A DNA stretch of 46,231 nt from Rhodobacteraceae bacterium HLUCCA12. GTDB taxonomy: Bacteria; Pseudomonadota; Alphaproteobacteria; Rhodobacterales; Rhodobacteraceae. The notes under the pieces were generated by a model. That model ran no database searches. It was not told the origin of the DNA and saw only the letters and a list, made by a program, of their open reading frames with translations. The stretch lies in NCBI GenBank assembly GCA_001314715.1, contig LJSV01000012.1, positions 65,760 through 111,990 of the forward strand. Direction: 5' to 3'. Of the stretch, positions 25,755 through 33,885 are shown in pieces; the stretch's first letter is position 1; every line of letters begins with the position of its first letter. The position numbers and the translations under genes were made by a program.

Positions 25755-26339
25755 TCAGCGCCTGCGACAACTGCGCAACTGCGCATCATACATCACGGCG
25801 CGGGCCGAAACCCGGTCAGCCACGTTCATCAGCCATCGTTTCGAGCGATAGCTGCCGCGGGCATATCCCGTGTGCCCCTCGTGATACGCAAGGTACAGGT
25901 TGCGCGCGTCGTTCAGGGCGATACCGTTGCGGTCGCGCGACTGATGCGAATACCAGCCGATGAAATCGGTGGCGTCGCGGATATCGTCGCGCCGGGCGCG
26001 CCGGTTGCCGGTGTCGTCCTGATAATCCTCCCAGGTGCCGTCAAGCGCCTGGCTGTAGCCATAGGCCGACGATTGCCGCCCCATCGGAATGACGCCGATC
26101 AGCCAGCGGCGCGGCGTGCGTGCATCGCCGATGAACCGGCTTTCGGCATGGATGATGGCCATTTGCACCGGAACCGGAACCTGCCAGCGGCGCTCGGCTT
26201 GCTCCATCGCGCGCATGTAGCGCGGACGCTCGCCCGCAAGGGCGCAGGCGTCGTCAAGATTGCGCGGTGCCGAATACTGGCCGCGCCCGCAGGCCGCAAC
26301 GATCAGCAGCACCGCAATGATGCGGAGAAACATGCCCAT
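25755..26339 (-). CDS. Lytic transglycosylase (SLT-domain) lipoprotein
   Basis: A 194-residue lipoprotein: signal sequence with lipobox VAAC (C17 in LLIVAACGRG), then a lysozyme-like SLT domain. Catalytic glutamate E66 lies in IIHAESRF; SAYGYSQALDGTW and NLYLAYHEGHTGY are the other SLT blocks. It should cleave peptidoglycan glycan strands, anchored to a membrane by its lipid. ATG 26339 and ATG 26333 are both possible starts. Convergent with lolA. The 246-bp region upstream (to hspQ) holds no gene; it contains a T-rich run at 26368-26390 but no convincing terminator or promoter. Confidence 0.88.
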   Translation of the reverse strand: MGMFLRIIAVLLIVAACGRGQYSAPRNLDDACALAGERPRYMRAMEQAERRWQVPVPVQMAIIHAESRFIGDARTPRRWLIGVIPMGRQSSAYGYSQALDGTWEDYQDDTGNRRARRDDIRDATDFIGWYSHQSRDRNGIALNDARNLYLAYHEGHTGYARGSYRSKRWLMNVADRVSARAVMYDAQLRSCRRR

Positions 26340-26585
26340 ATCTGCCTCGTGTCTGCTTCGACTTGTTGTCGTTTTTTCTTTTTCTACTCGAAATCGGCGT
26401 GCGAGGGAACGCTTCGTCGCGAAAAAGCTTTCACGGGATACAAAGCTGCAACGAATGTGGCGTCGGGCGCCCAGATTCGGTCACTGTTTGGACACATTTC
26501 ACAGACTGTTTCCGCCACGCGCGCCTGGGCGGTCTGGACCCTGTGACGAGGTTGTCGTAAATGTGACTTCGAAAGGCATGTCATT

Positions 26586-26909
26586 ATGCAGACGCGCGCG
26601 AAATATCATCTCGGGCAGGTTTTGCGCCACAAGAAGCACCCGTTTCGCGGGGTGGTTTTCGATGTGGATGCGATGTTTTCCAACACCGAGGAATGGTATG
26701 CCGCGATCCCCGAGGACAGCCGTCCGTCGCGCGACCAGCCGTTCTATCACCTGCTGGCCGAGAACGATCAGAGCTATTACATCGCCTATGTGTCCGAACA
26801 GAACCTTGTCCCGGACGAAACCGGCGAACCGATCGACCATCCTGATCTTGCCGATCTGTTCGGCGAGTTCGAGGACGGGATCTATCCGCTTCAGGTCGAG
26901 CTGAACTGA
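26586..26909 (+). CDS. hspQ: Heat shock protein HspQ
   Basis: A 107-residue protein with the hemimethylated-DNA-binding (YccV) fold of HspQ: KYHLGQVLRHKKHPFRGVVFDVD, FYHLLAENDQ and YIAYVSEQNLV. In enterobacteria HspQ is heat-induced and acts as a specificity-enhancing factor for Lon protease. It begins at ATG 26586 within CATTATG; the ribosome site is weak (GAAAGG, about 11 bp upstream). No clear heat-shock promoter was found upstream by eye. Confidence 0.93.
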   Translation: MQTRAKYHLGQVLRHKKHPFRGVVFDVDAMFSNTEEWYAAIPEDSRPSRDQPFYHLLAENDQSYYIAYVSEQNLVPDETGEPIDHPDLADLFGEFEDGIYPLQVELN

Positions 26910-27011
26910 TCGGGCGCGCCGGGTTCGACCTGTCGGGGCGGCGCTTCAATTCCTGATGCCGATCTTGCGTGATGCGGAATCTGCCGCCGGTCGCCTGCCG
27001 GGTCCGTTGGA

Positions 27012-27515
27012 TCAGTCGAACCCGGTAAGGGGCATCACGAAGCTGAGCGCGTTCCAGCCATCCTGTTGCCGGTATCCCAGATGCGTCGTCAGGGATCGGA
27101 TGATATGCCAGCCGAACCCCCCTTCCGGCAGTTGGCGGGGCGGGTCGATCCGGGGCGGCGGCAGGTTCGGCGGCCGGCCCTGCGGCATGTGGTCGCCATG
27201 GTCGCGCACTTCACAGTAAAGACCGTCTGGGCGCAGTGTGACAGTCATTTCGACATGGCCCGAGCGCCGGCAATAGGCGTGTTCGACGATATTGTTCAGC
27301 ACCTCAGCCAGGACGAGTTCGGCGCTGCCCAGGTCGTCTTCGTTCAGCCCTGCCTTGCGCAGGCTGTCGCAGACCGCCATCAGGGCCTTGCGCGTTTCCC
27401 GGTTGTCAGCCGGAAACCGCCGGCACAGGCTACCGGGATCGCCGTGACAGCCGGTTCCCTCATGGTCCGGCGGCTGGTTTGGGCCGGCCAGGACCGGCGA
27501 ATCCGGCGATGCCAT
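27012..27515 (-). CDS. RsbW-like anti-sigma factor histidine kinase-type ATPase
   Basis: A 167-residue protein with a HATPase_c_2 (GHKL) domain: N-box AEVLNNIVEHA (residues about 70-80), G1 box EVRDHGDHMP, and G2 box GGFGWHIIRSL. These serine kinases or anti-sigma factors phosphorylate STAS partners in partner-switching circuits. The start may be ATG 27515 or GTG 27524, which would overlap the stop of the STAS gene as GTGA. The pair is therefore translationally coupled. The target sigma factor is not in the window. Confidence 0.87.
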   Translation of the reverse strand: MASPDSPVLAGPNQPPDHEGTGCHGDPGSLCRRFPADNRETRKALMAVCDSLRKAGLNEDDLGSAELVLAEVLNNIVEHAYCRRSGHVEMTVTLRPDGLYCEVRDHGDHMPQGRPPNLPPPRIDPPRQLPEGGFGWHIIRSLTTHLGYRQQDGWNALSFVMPLTGFD

Positions 27516-27520
27516 GCCGC

Positions 27521-27856
27521 TCACCCCGCGGCCTTCAGCGCAGTCGGTGGCTGGGGATGGATCGTGAATATGCGGTCCATACGGGTGAGGCGGAGCACCT
27601 TGGCCACGGGCGGGGTGAGCGCGGCCAGGTGCAGCGGCCGCAGCGGACCCAGAAGTTTCATCACCGCCACGACGGCACCAAGGCCGCTGCTGTCCAAGAA
27701 CGTGACCTGCGCCAGGTCCAGGATGACGGGGCCGTCCGAACCGTCTGCGGCGGCGCGCACGGCTTCCTTGAACTCGATGGCGACGGCGGCGTCGATCCGG
27801 TTTTCGTCGACGCTCAGGACCAGGCCGGCTGCGGTGTGATTCGATCTGATCTGCAC
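27521..27856 (-). CDS. STAS-domain anti-sigma factor antagonist (SpoIIAA/RsbV-like)
   Basis: About 111 residues forming a STAS domain with the phosphorylation motif DSSGLGAV (D55, S56/S57) and LTRMDRIFTI near the end. Unphosphorylated, such proteins bind and neutralise the anti-sigma kinase encoded just downstream. I chose GTG 27856, which follows GAGAGGGA and matches the length of relatives. ATG 27871 and ATG 27886 lie upstream in frame without good ribosome sites. Divergent from the thiolase gene, with 84 bp between starts. Confidence 0.86.
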   Translation of the reverse strand: MQIRSNHTAAGLVLSVDENRIDAAVAIEFKEAVRAAADGSDGPVILDLAQVTFLDSSGLGAVVAVMKLLGPLRPLHLAALTPPVAKVLRLTRMDRIFTIHPQPPTALKAAG

Positions 27857-27940
27857 AATTCCCTCTCGCATTCGGGGCGGTTTCATGGTCAGCGTAGGGT
27901 GCAATCCTTTCCAACTGGTTCAAGAAGACTGGAGGCTGGC

Positions 27941-29119
27941 ATGCAAGAGGTGGTCATCATTGGCGCGGCGCGAACCCCGATGGGCGGGTTCCAGGGCGTG
28001 TTCACGGATGTCTCTGCCGCAGATCTGGGCGGTGCGGCGATCGAGGCCGCGATCGCCAGCGCCGGTATCGCCCCCGACCGGATCGAAGAGCTGATCATGG
28101 GTTGCGTGCTGCCGGCCGGGCAGGGGCAGGCGCCGGCGCGCCAGGCCGGGTTCAGGGCCGGACTGGGCGAACAGGTGCCCGCCACCACCCTCAACAAGAT
28201 GTGCGGCTCGGGCATGAAGGCGGCGATGGTGGCGCATGACCAGATCGCACTGGGCGCGTCCGACGTCGTCGTGGCGGGCGGCATGGAAAGCATGACCGGC
28301 TCGCCGTATCTGTTGCCAAAGATGCGTGCCGGCGCGCGGATCGGGCATCAGACGGTGGTCGATCACATGTTCCTGGACGGGCTGGAAGACGCCTATGACA
28401 AGGGTCGGCTGATGGGCACCTTTGCCGAGGATTGCGCCGAACACTACCAGTTCAGCCGGGCCGACCAGGACGATTACGCGCTGGGCTCGCTGACCAATGC
28501 GCTTTCGGCGCAGGCCGACGGGGCGTTTGACGGGGAAATTACCGCGGTTACCGTGCCGACCCGCAAGGGCGAGGCGACCATTACCACCGACGAACAACTG
28601 GGCAAGGCGCAACCTGAGAAAATCCCGCACCTGAAACCCGCGTTTCGCAAGGACGGGACGGTGACGGCGGCAAATTCGTCGTCGATCTCGGATGGTGCGG
28701 CGGCGCTGGTGCTGGCATCGCGCAGCGCAGCCGAGGCCGCCGGGGCCCCGGTGCGCGCGATCGTCCACGGCCATGCCAGCCACGCGCAGGCGCCGGGCTG
28801 GTTCACCACTGCCCCGGTTCCGGCGACGCAAAAGCTGCTGGATCGGCTGGGTTGGTCGGTCGACGACGTGGACTTGTGGGAGGTTAACGAGGCCTTCGCG
28901 GTCGTTCCGATGGCCTTCATGCGCGAACTCGGCATCCCGCGGGAAAAGCTGAACGTGAACGGGGGCGCCTGCGCGCTGGGGCACCCCATCGGGGCCTCGG
29001 GTGCGCGGATCATGGTGACTTTGCTGCACGCGCTGGAACGGCGCGGCCTCAAGCGCGGGGTCGCGGCGATCTGCATCGGCGGTGGCGAAGGAACGGCCAT
29101 CGCCATCGAACGGCCCTGA
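27941..29119 (+). CDS. Acetyl-CoA C-acyltransferase (thiolase), second copy
   Basis: A 392-residue thiolase with the full triad: C88 in NKMCGSG, H348 in [10 protein letters not shown] and C378 in CIGGGEG. ATG 27941 follows GGAGGCTGGC. Family members either condense acetyl-CoA or cleave 3-ketoacyl-CoA. It differs from the phaA product at 9.8 kb (DKGRLMGTFAEDCAEHY in place of the [11 protein letters not shown] region), so it is a paralogue rather than a recent duplicate. It has no beta-oxidation partner beside it. A bidirectional terminator separates it from convergent leuB. Confidence 0.93.
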   Translation: MQEVVIIGAARTPMGGFQGVFTDVSAADLGGAAIEAAIASAGIAPDRIEELIMGCVLPAGQGQAPARQAGFRAGLGEQVPATTLNKMCGSGMKAAMVAHDQIALGASDVVVAGGMESMTGSPYLLPKMRAGARIGHQTVVDHMFLDGLEDAYDKGRLMGTFAEDCAEHYQFSRADQDDYALGSLTNALSAQADGAFDGEITAVTVPTRKGEATITTDEQLGKAQPEKIPHLKPAFRKDGTVTAANSSSISDGAAALVLASRSAAEAAGAPVRAIVHGHASHAQAPGWFTTAPVPATQKLLDRLGWSVDDVDLWEVNEAFAVVPMAFMRELGIPREKLNVNGGACALGHPIGASGARIMVTLLHALERRGLKRGVAAICIGGGEGTAIAIERP

Positions 29120-29143
29120 CGCCAGGACGTTGCCAGGTACAGA

Positions 29144-29169
29144 AAACCGCGCCGGTTTCGGCGCGGTTT
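29144..29169. terminator. Bidirectional terminator between thiolase and leuB genes
   Basis: AAACCGCGCC, loop GGTTTC, GGCGCGGTTT is a perfect 10-bp stem. T residues end the stem on the plus strand, and AAAA at 29143-29146 gives a U-run for minus-strand transcripts. The position between two convergent genes supports use in both directions. Confidence 0.85.
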
Positions 29170-29189
29170 CACAGGCACTTATCGGGTGG

Positions 29190-30299
29190 TCAGTTCAGCG
29201 AGGTTTCCAGGGCTGCCACGATGGCATCGCCCATCTCGCTCGTCGAAACCGGGCTGCCGCCATCGGGCCCCATCAGATCGGCGGTGCGCAGACCATCGGC
29301 CAGCACCGATTGCACGGCACCTTCCAGGCGATCCGCCTCGGCGCCGCGGTCAAAGCTGTAGCGAAGCGCCATGGCAAAGCTGAGGATGCAGGCAATCGGA
29401 TTGGCCTTGCCCTGCCCGGCGATGTCGGGGGCCGAGCCGTGCACCGGCTCATACAGGGCCTTGGGCCGGCCATTCGCCATGGGCGCGCCCAGGCTGGCCG
29501 AAGGCAGCATGCCCAGGCTGCCGGTCAGCATCGCCGCCAGGTCCGACAACAGGTCGCCGAACAGGTTGTCGGTCACGATCACGTCGAACTGTTTGGGCCA
29601 GCGGGTCAATTGCATGGCGCCGGCATCGGCATACATGTGCGACAGTTCGACATCGGGGTATTCCTCGTCGCCGATCTTCTGGACCACCTCGCGCCAGAGC
29701 ACGCCGGATTCCATGACATTGGCCTTCTCCATCGAGCAGACCTTGTTGCCGCGCTTGCGCGCCAGTTCAAAGGCCGAGCGCGCGACGCGCGCGATCTCGG
29801 ATTCGGTGTAGCGCTGGGTATTGATGCCCACGCGCTCGTTGCCCTCGGTGATGATGCCGCGCGGCTCGCCAAAATAGACACCCGATGTCAGCTCGCGCAC
29901 GATCATGATGTCGAGACCGGCCACCACGTCCTTTTTGAGGCTGGAGAAATCGGCCAGCGCATCAAAGCACTGGGCCGGGCGCAGGTTGGCATAAAGGTCC
30001 ATTTCCTTGCGCAGGCGCAGCAATCCGCGCTCAGGCTTGACGCTGAAATCCAGCGCATCGTATTTCGGCCCGCCGACCGCCCCCAGCAGAACCGCATCCA
30101 CCGACTGGGCCTTTTCCATCGTCGCGTCGGTCAGGGGTGTGCCGTGTGCGTCATAGGCCGCCCCGCCCACCAGGTCTTCGCTGACATCGAACGCGAGGCC
30201 GCGCCGGGTGCCGAACCAGTCGATGACCTTGCGGACCTCGGTCATGACTTCGGGGCCGATCCCGTCACCGGGCAGGATGAGAAGGGAAGGATTGGGCAT
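29190..30299 (-). CDS. leuB: 3-isopropylmalate dehydrogenase
   Basis: LeuB oxidises and decarboxylates 3-isopropylmalate in leucine synthesis, using NAD and a divalent metal. The 369-residue protein starts [19 protein letters not shown] and contains [11 protein letters not shown], the substrate arginines in RPERG-type context ([13 protein letters not shown]), YFGEPRG, and the metal/NAD region [20 protein letters not shown] with [20 protein letters not shown] 30299 has AAGAGG upstream; a start at 30356 is unlikely. leuC and leuD are not adjacent. Confidence 0.97.
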   Translation of the reverse strand: MPNPSLLILPGDGIGPEVMTEVRKVIDWFGTRRGLAFDVSEDLVGGAAYDAHGTPLTDATMEKAQSVDAVLLGAVGGPKYDALDFSVKPERGLLRLRKEMDLYANLRPAQCFDALADFSSLKKDVVAGLDIMIVRELTSGVYFGEPRGIITEGNERVGINTQRYTESEIARVARSAFELARKRGNKVCSMEKANVMESGVLWREVVQKIGDEEYPDVELSHMYADAGAMQLTRWPKQFDVIVTDNLFGDLLSDLAAMLTGSLGMLPSASLGAPMANGRPKALYEPVHGSAPDIAGQGKANPIACILSFAMALRYSFDRGAEADRLEGAVQSVLADGLRTADLMGPDGGSPVSTSEMGDAIVAALETSLN

Positions 30300-30404
30300 C
30301 GCGAAACCTCTTGAATGGCGTTGCCTTCGCGTATCGGCTGGTCGGGCAGGCGTCAAGCCACCGGGCAGGGCCGCGACAGTGGAAAGAATCGCCGGCGCGT
30401 GTTA

Positions 30405-30424
30405 GGATTGCTGCCCTGCAATCC
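30405..30424 (+). promoter_or_regulatory. Perfect inverted repeat before a small unknown gene
   Basis: GGATTGC, six-base loop TGCCCT, GCAATCC. The 7-bp arms match perfectly, and the repeat ends 18 bp before the start codon at 30443 and just upstream of its CAGGAGG ribosome site. It may be an operator or an RNA hairpin in the leader; no T-run follows, so it is not a standard terminator. Confidence 0.45.
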
Positions 30425-30442
30425 ACGATACAGGAGGCACGC

Positions 30443-30637
30443 ATGAGCAAACACATCCTGGACCGCCCGCGCGGGCATTCGGGCTCGCGCCTTGCACAGT
30501 TCCTGATGTTGGAGCGTACCGCCCATCCACATGGTGTCACGCGTATGCTGCATCAGCGCAAGCGCGAGGCCGTGGAATGCAATTCGGCGCCCCGGCTGGC
30601 GATCTATACCGGCATCGAACGCCGCAAGGAGGCTTAA
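30443..30637 (+). CDS. Small basic protein of unknown function, 64 residues
   Basis: An open frame starting MSKHILDRPRGHSGSRLAQF with an excellent CAGGAGG ribosome site 7 bp before the ATG. The product is basic (many Arg, His, Lys), has one cysteine, no membrane segment and no family I recognise; it ends GIERRKEA. It is alone on the plus strand between divergent leuB and the convergent dehydrogenase-like gene. The good ribosome site and the upstream repeat argue that it is real. Confidence 0.65.
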   Translation: MSKHILDRPRGHSGSRLAQFLMLERTAHPHGVTRMLHQRKREAVECNSAPRLAIYTGIERRKEA

Positions 30638-30658
30638 GCGAATCCCGCGCTCGCGCCG

Positions 30659-31471
30659 TCAGTGCGCCGGTCGCTGCACCGCGTCCAGCAGGCCCCGGCC
30701 GCCATCAAAGCTCAGAATCTGACCGGTGACGAAACCTGCGGCTGACGAGGCCAGAAACTGCGCGGCCTCGGCAACCTCGGCGGCGGTGGCGATGCGGTGC
30801 AGCGGGGTGCCGTCGATGATACTGTCGCGGTAATCCGGGTTGTCGGCGATACAGTCGCGCAGGCTCGCGCTCATCACCGAGCCCAGCGCGATCGCGTTGA
30901 CCCGGATGTGATGGGGTGCCAGGGCAACCGCCAGCGCGCGGGTCATCTGCTCGGATGCGGCGGTGCTGATCGAATAGGCCAGCAGTTCCGGCTGGGTCCG
31001 CTGCGCGGCAATCGAACTCAGGTTGACGATGGCGCCGGCATGGGTGCGGCGTTCGTCGTCGTTATCCTCTTCGGCCTGGGTGATCATGCGGCGCGCCACC
31101 GCCTGCGACAACCGCAACGCGACCATCAGGTTTTGCGACAGGGCGTCGTCGACGGTCTTGTCGGCCGGGTCCAGCGGGTCGGTCACGGTGAATTGGCGCG
31201 CGGCATTGACCAGAATATCGACGCGGTCGAACGCATCGATCGTGGCCGACAGCAGGTTGGCCACCGTCAGACGTTCGCGCAGATCGCCGACGAACAGGCG
31301 CGCGTTCTCACGCTCGGCCAATTCCTCGCAATTGGCCTTGAGGCGCTTCTCGCTTAGGTCGGCCAGAACGACATTCGCACCCTGATCCAGAAACCGGCGC
31401 GCGATGGAATGGCCGATTCCCGATGCCGCGCCAGTGACGATCGCGGTCTTGCCCGTTATGGAAAAGCTCAT
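30659..31471 (-). CDS. Short-chain dehydrogenase-like protein lacking the catalytic lysine
   Basis: A 270-residue SDR-fold protein: TGAASGIGHSIA (nucleotide loop, residues 13-24), D38 suited to NAD, S153 and Y166 of the active site. The lysine of the YxxxK motif is replaced by threonine (YSIST, T170), and NNAG is altered to NAAR. C-terminal FVTGQILSFDGGRG is typical of the family. It may be inactive, use another residue, or act as a binding protein. Its start overlaps the stop of the RsmC-like gene by 4 bp (ATGA), so it is translated after it. Confidence 0.88.
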   Translation of the reverse strand: MSFSITGKTAIVTGAASGIGHSIARRFLDQGANVVLADLSEKRLKANCEELAERENARLFVGDLRERLTVANLLSATIDAFDRVDILVNAARQFTVTDPLDPADKTVDDALSQNLMVALRLSQAVARRMITQAEEDNDDERRTHAGAIVNLSSIAAQRTQPELLAYSISTAASEQMTRALAVALAPHHIRVNAIALGSVMSASLRDCIADNPDYRDSIIDGTPLHRIATAAEVAEAAQFLASSAAGFVTGQILSFDGGRGLLDAVQRPAH

Positions 31472-32568
31472 GCCCGGCCCCCTCTGGCGTGGCTGACTTT
31501 GCGGCGTTCGCGGGCCGGGCTGGGTCGGCCAGCAGACCCGCGCACGGGGTTTGCGCCCAGCAAGACCTTGAAAGCCGGTGTGCCGGCGACTTCGGTATGG
31601 CTGCGAAACGATGCCGCCATCGCGGCCTCGTAGGGAAGGTGACGATTTGCCACCAGCCACAACTGCCCCGAGGGCCGCAAAAGCGCGGCCGCCGCCCGGA
31701 TGAAGGCTATCCCCAACCCCGGCTGGCCCTTGCGGCCGGTGTGAAACGGCGGGTTCATCACCACCAGATCCGCGGTCAGGCCGGGCAGCGGCAAGGTGGC
31801 GTCGGCCCAGTAGAAAACCGCGCGCGGGTCGGTGACGTTCTCGCGCGCGCAGTCCAGTGCGCGGGCGTCCGATTCGACCAGATGCAGCGCGGTGATCCGT
31901 GGCGAACGTTCCAGCAAGGTTGCCGCTAGATACCCCCAGCCCGCCCCCAGGTCGATGATCGTGCCCGAAAGCGATTCCGCCGCGATCGATCTGGCCAGCA
32001 GGGCCGAGCCCGGATCCACGGCATCGGCCGAGAACAGGCCGGGCTGCGTGATGAACCGGCGTCCGTCCTCATCGGTCAACGATTGGGATGGCGCGCGCCA
32101 GTCGGCCATTGCCGCGGCCCCGGGTGACGCGAACCAGTAGATCTTGCCATGCGCTTTTGAAATCGCTTCGGCCACGGTGACGCGTTGGCGCAGGGCCTTG
32201 AGGATGGCATCCACGCCGTCGGCCTTCTGGCCGTCAATGATGACCGGCCCGTCCGTCCGCGCGCAGGCTTGCGCGATCAGGTCCATGGCCTCGATCCGGG
32301 CGCGCGGCAGGCAGACCATGACCGCCGCCGCGGTGTCGCTGGGGGCCATTGCGCGGACGCAGTCATGCCCTTGTGCGGAAAAGGCCGCGTGATCGGCCGC
32401 GTGCGGCGTGACCACCCGAACCCGCGCGCGCGGCAGCGGTGCCAGGCTTTCGCCGGCGCGTGGATGCAAAACGGCGATGGAGCCGTCGGCAGGAAGGGGC
32501 AACCCGGCCTCGAACGCCAGTTCCAGCCGCAACGCACGCGGTGCGGGATCGGTAAAGACTGAACTCAT
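31468..32568 (-). CDS. RsmC-like class I rRNA methyltransferase
   Basis: A 366-residue protein with two methyltransferase-like halves, the second carrying the SAM loop IIDLGAGWGYLAA and the catalytic NPPFHTG motif, as in RsmC (16S rRNA G1207 N2-methylase) and RlmG. The N-terminal half (RVVTPHAADHAAF, ILKALRQRVTVAEAISKAHGK) is the degenerate domain seen in that group. ATG 32568 was chosen since the longer frame to 32637 runs into clpS. The end overlaps the dehydrogenase-like gene, and clpS ends 19 bp upstream. The rRNA target is inferred from family only. Confidence 0.85.
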   Translation of the reverse strand: MSSVFTDPAPRALRLELAFEAGLPLPADGSIAVLHPRAGESLAPLPRARVRVVTPHAADHAAFSAQGHDCVRAMAPSDTAAAVMVCLPRARIEAMDLIAQACARTDGPVIIDGQKADGVDAILKALRQRVTVAEAISKAHGKIYWFASPGAAAMADWRAPSQSLTDEDGRRFITQPGLFSADAVDPGSALLARSIAAESLSGTIIDLGAGWGYLAATLLERSPRITALHLVESDARALDCARENVTDPRAVFYWADATLPLPGLTADLVVMNPPFHTGRKGQPGLGIAFIRAAAALLRPSGQLWLVANRHLPYEAAMAASFRSHTEVAGTPAFKVLLGANPVRGSAGRPSPARERRKVSHARGGRA

Positions 32569-32587
32569 GGGCAGACGCGGTCGCGCC

Positions 32588-32926
32588 TTACTCCTTTTCC
32601 AGGGTGCATTGCAGCGGATGCTGATGGCGCCGCGCAAAGTCCATCACCTGCGCCACCTTGGTCTCGGCGACCTCGTATGAAAAAACCCCGACGACGGCCA
32701 GCCCCTTCTTGTGCACCGTCAGCATGATCTCGAATGCCTGTGCATGCGACATGCCGAAAAAGCGTTCCAGCACATGCACCACGAACTCCATCGGCGTGTA
32801 ATCGTCATTGAGCAGCAACACCTTGTACATGGGCGGCCGCTGCGTGCGGGTCTTGGGTTTTGTGGCAATGCCGGTTTCCTCGTCCGGGCCGCCGTCTTGG
32901 TCGGACATGGAGGGGGCGATGAACAT
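32588..32926 (-). CDS. clpS: ATP-dependent Clp protease adaptor ClpS
   Basis: ClpS delivers N-degron substrates to the ClpAP protease. The 112 residues have a disordered N-terminus and the conserved core: [28 protein letters not shown], the VHKKG loop and [14 protein letters not shown] 32926 was chosen because homologues have an N-terminal tail of this size; ATG 32908 is an alternative. clpA does not follow. It is divergent from the HAD hydrolase gene, 88 bp apart. Confidence 0.95.
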   Translation of the reverse strand: MFIAPSMSDQDGGPDEETGIATKPKTRTQRPPMYKVLLLNDDYTPMEFVVHVLERFFGMSHAQAFEIMLTVHKKGLAVVGVFSYEVAETKVAQVMDFARRHQHPLQCTLEKE

Positions 32927-33014
32927 GGGCAAGGCCTTTGGGTGACAGATTCGTTTGGGCTGCAGTATATAGTGCGATGTCGGGCCATGAAAACCCTGCC
33001 ACAGCGAGGAGCGG

Positions 33015-33716
33015 ATGCGCATAACCACCGTTGGACTGGATGCCGATGACACTCTTTGGCACAACGAACGGCTGTTTCATTTAACGCAGGAACGCTTTGC
33101 CGCGTTGCTGGCGGATCATGCGATCCCCGACCACCTGGCCGCGCGTCTGCTTGAGGCCGAGCGGCGCAACCTCGGGCACTATGGCTTTGGGGTCAAGGGA
33201 TTCGTGCTGTCGATGATCGAAACCGCGATCGAGGTGACCGAGGGGCGCGTTCCCGGCTCGGTGATCGCCGAGATCATGGAGGCCGGGCGGGCCATGCTGG
33301 CCGAACCGATCGAGCTGTTGCCGGGGGCTGCGGAAACGGTGGCGCGGCTGGCGCCGGATTACCGGCTGGTTCTGATCACCGAGGGCGATCTGCTGGACCA
33401 GGAGCGCAAACTGGCCCAATCCGGCCTGGGCGAGATGTTCGATGCGGTCGAGATTGTCAGCGACAAGACCCCCGCCGCCTATGGCGCGATCTTTTCCCGA
33501 CATGGCGAAGGCGCCGAGGCGGCCCTGATGGCGGGTAATTCGATGTCGTCGGATGTGGTTGCGCCGATCATGGCCGGCGCCTGGGGCGTGCACGTGCCCC
33601 ACGGCCTCGAATGGGCGCTCGAACGCGCCGACGCGCCTGCGACACATCCGCGCTTTCGGCGGATTTCAACCCTCGATGCATTGCCAGACCTTTTGGAATG
33701 GATCGACGGCGGTTGA
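33015..33716 (+). CDS. HAD-superfamily hydrolase
   Basis: A 233-residue phosphatase-type HAD protein. Motif I is DADDTLW (D9, D11 in GLDADDT), motif II the threonine in LITEGD, motif III the lysine in SDKTP, and motif [11 protein letters not shown]. The helical cap lies between residues about 18 and 95. ATG 33015 follows GCGAGGAGCGG. The substrate is unknown; relatives dephosphorylate sugars or nucleotides. Divergent from clpS. Confidence 0.88.
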   Translation: MRITTVGLDADDTLWHNERLFHLTQERFAALLADHAIPDHLAARLLEAERRNLGHYGFGVKGFVLSMIETAIEVTEGRVPGSVIAEIMEAGRAMLAEPIELLPGAAETVARLAPDYRLVLITEGDLLDQERKLAQSGLGEMFDAVEIVSDKTPAAYGAIFSRHGEGAEAALMAGNSMSSDVVAPIMAGAWGVHVPHGLEWALERADAPATHPRFRRISTLDALPDLLEWIDGG

Positions 33717-33720
33717 TATC

Positions 33721-33819
33721 TTGTGCGGTTCGGGGTGCAAGGCACAATATATGACATTACGTGAAAAGAGCCGTGAAAACCCTTGATTAGCAGGGCTTTT
33801 CAGCTTCGCATTCACGTGA
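33721..33819. promoter_or_regulatory. Structured intergenic segment upstream of the carboxypeptidase gene
   Basis: The 169-bp gap between the HAD and carboxypeptidase genes contains three dyads. TTGTGC (33721-33726) pairs with GCACAA (33742-33747) just after the HAD stop. TGAAAACCCT (33774-33783) pairs with AGGGCTTTTCA (33792-33802) with one bulged base. TCACGTGA (33812-33819) is a perfect palindrome. A weak promoter TTTTCA, 17 bp, TAACTT (33820-33825) would place the palindrome in its spacer. The first hairpins could end HAD transcription. Confidence 0.4.
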
Positions 33820-33885
33820 TAACTTTGCGTCAGGCAGTAATCGCACCCGGAAAAACCGGGGCGCCCGAGGCAAAGGACAGGCAAG

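Noticed and set aside
26360-26395. CGAC/GTCG with a T-rich run upstream of the transglycosylase gene
   Set aside because: The stem is only 4 bp and sits in front of, not behind, the nearest genes, so a terminator is not supported.
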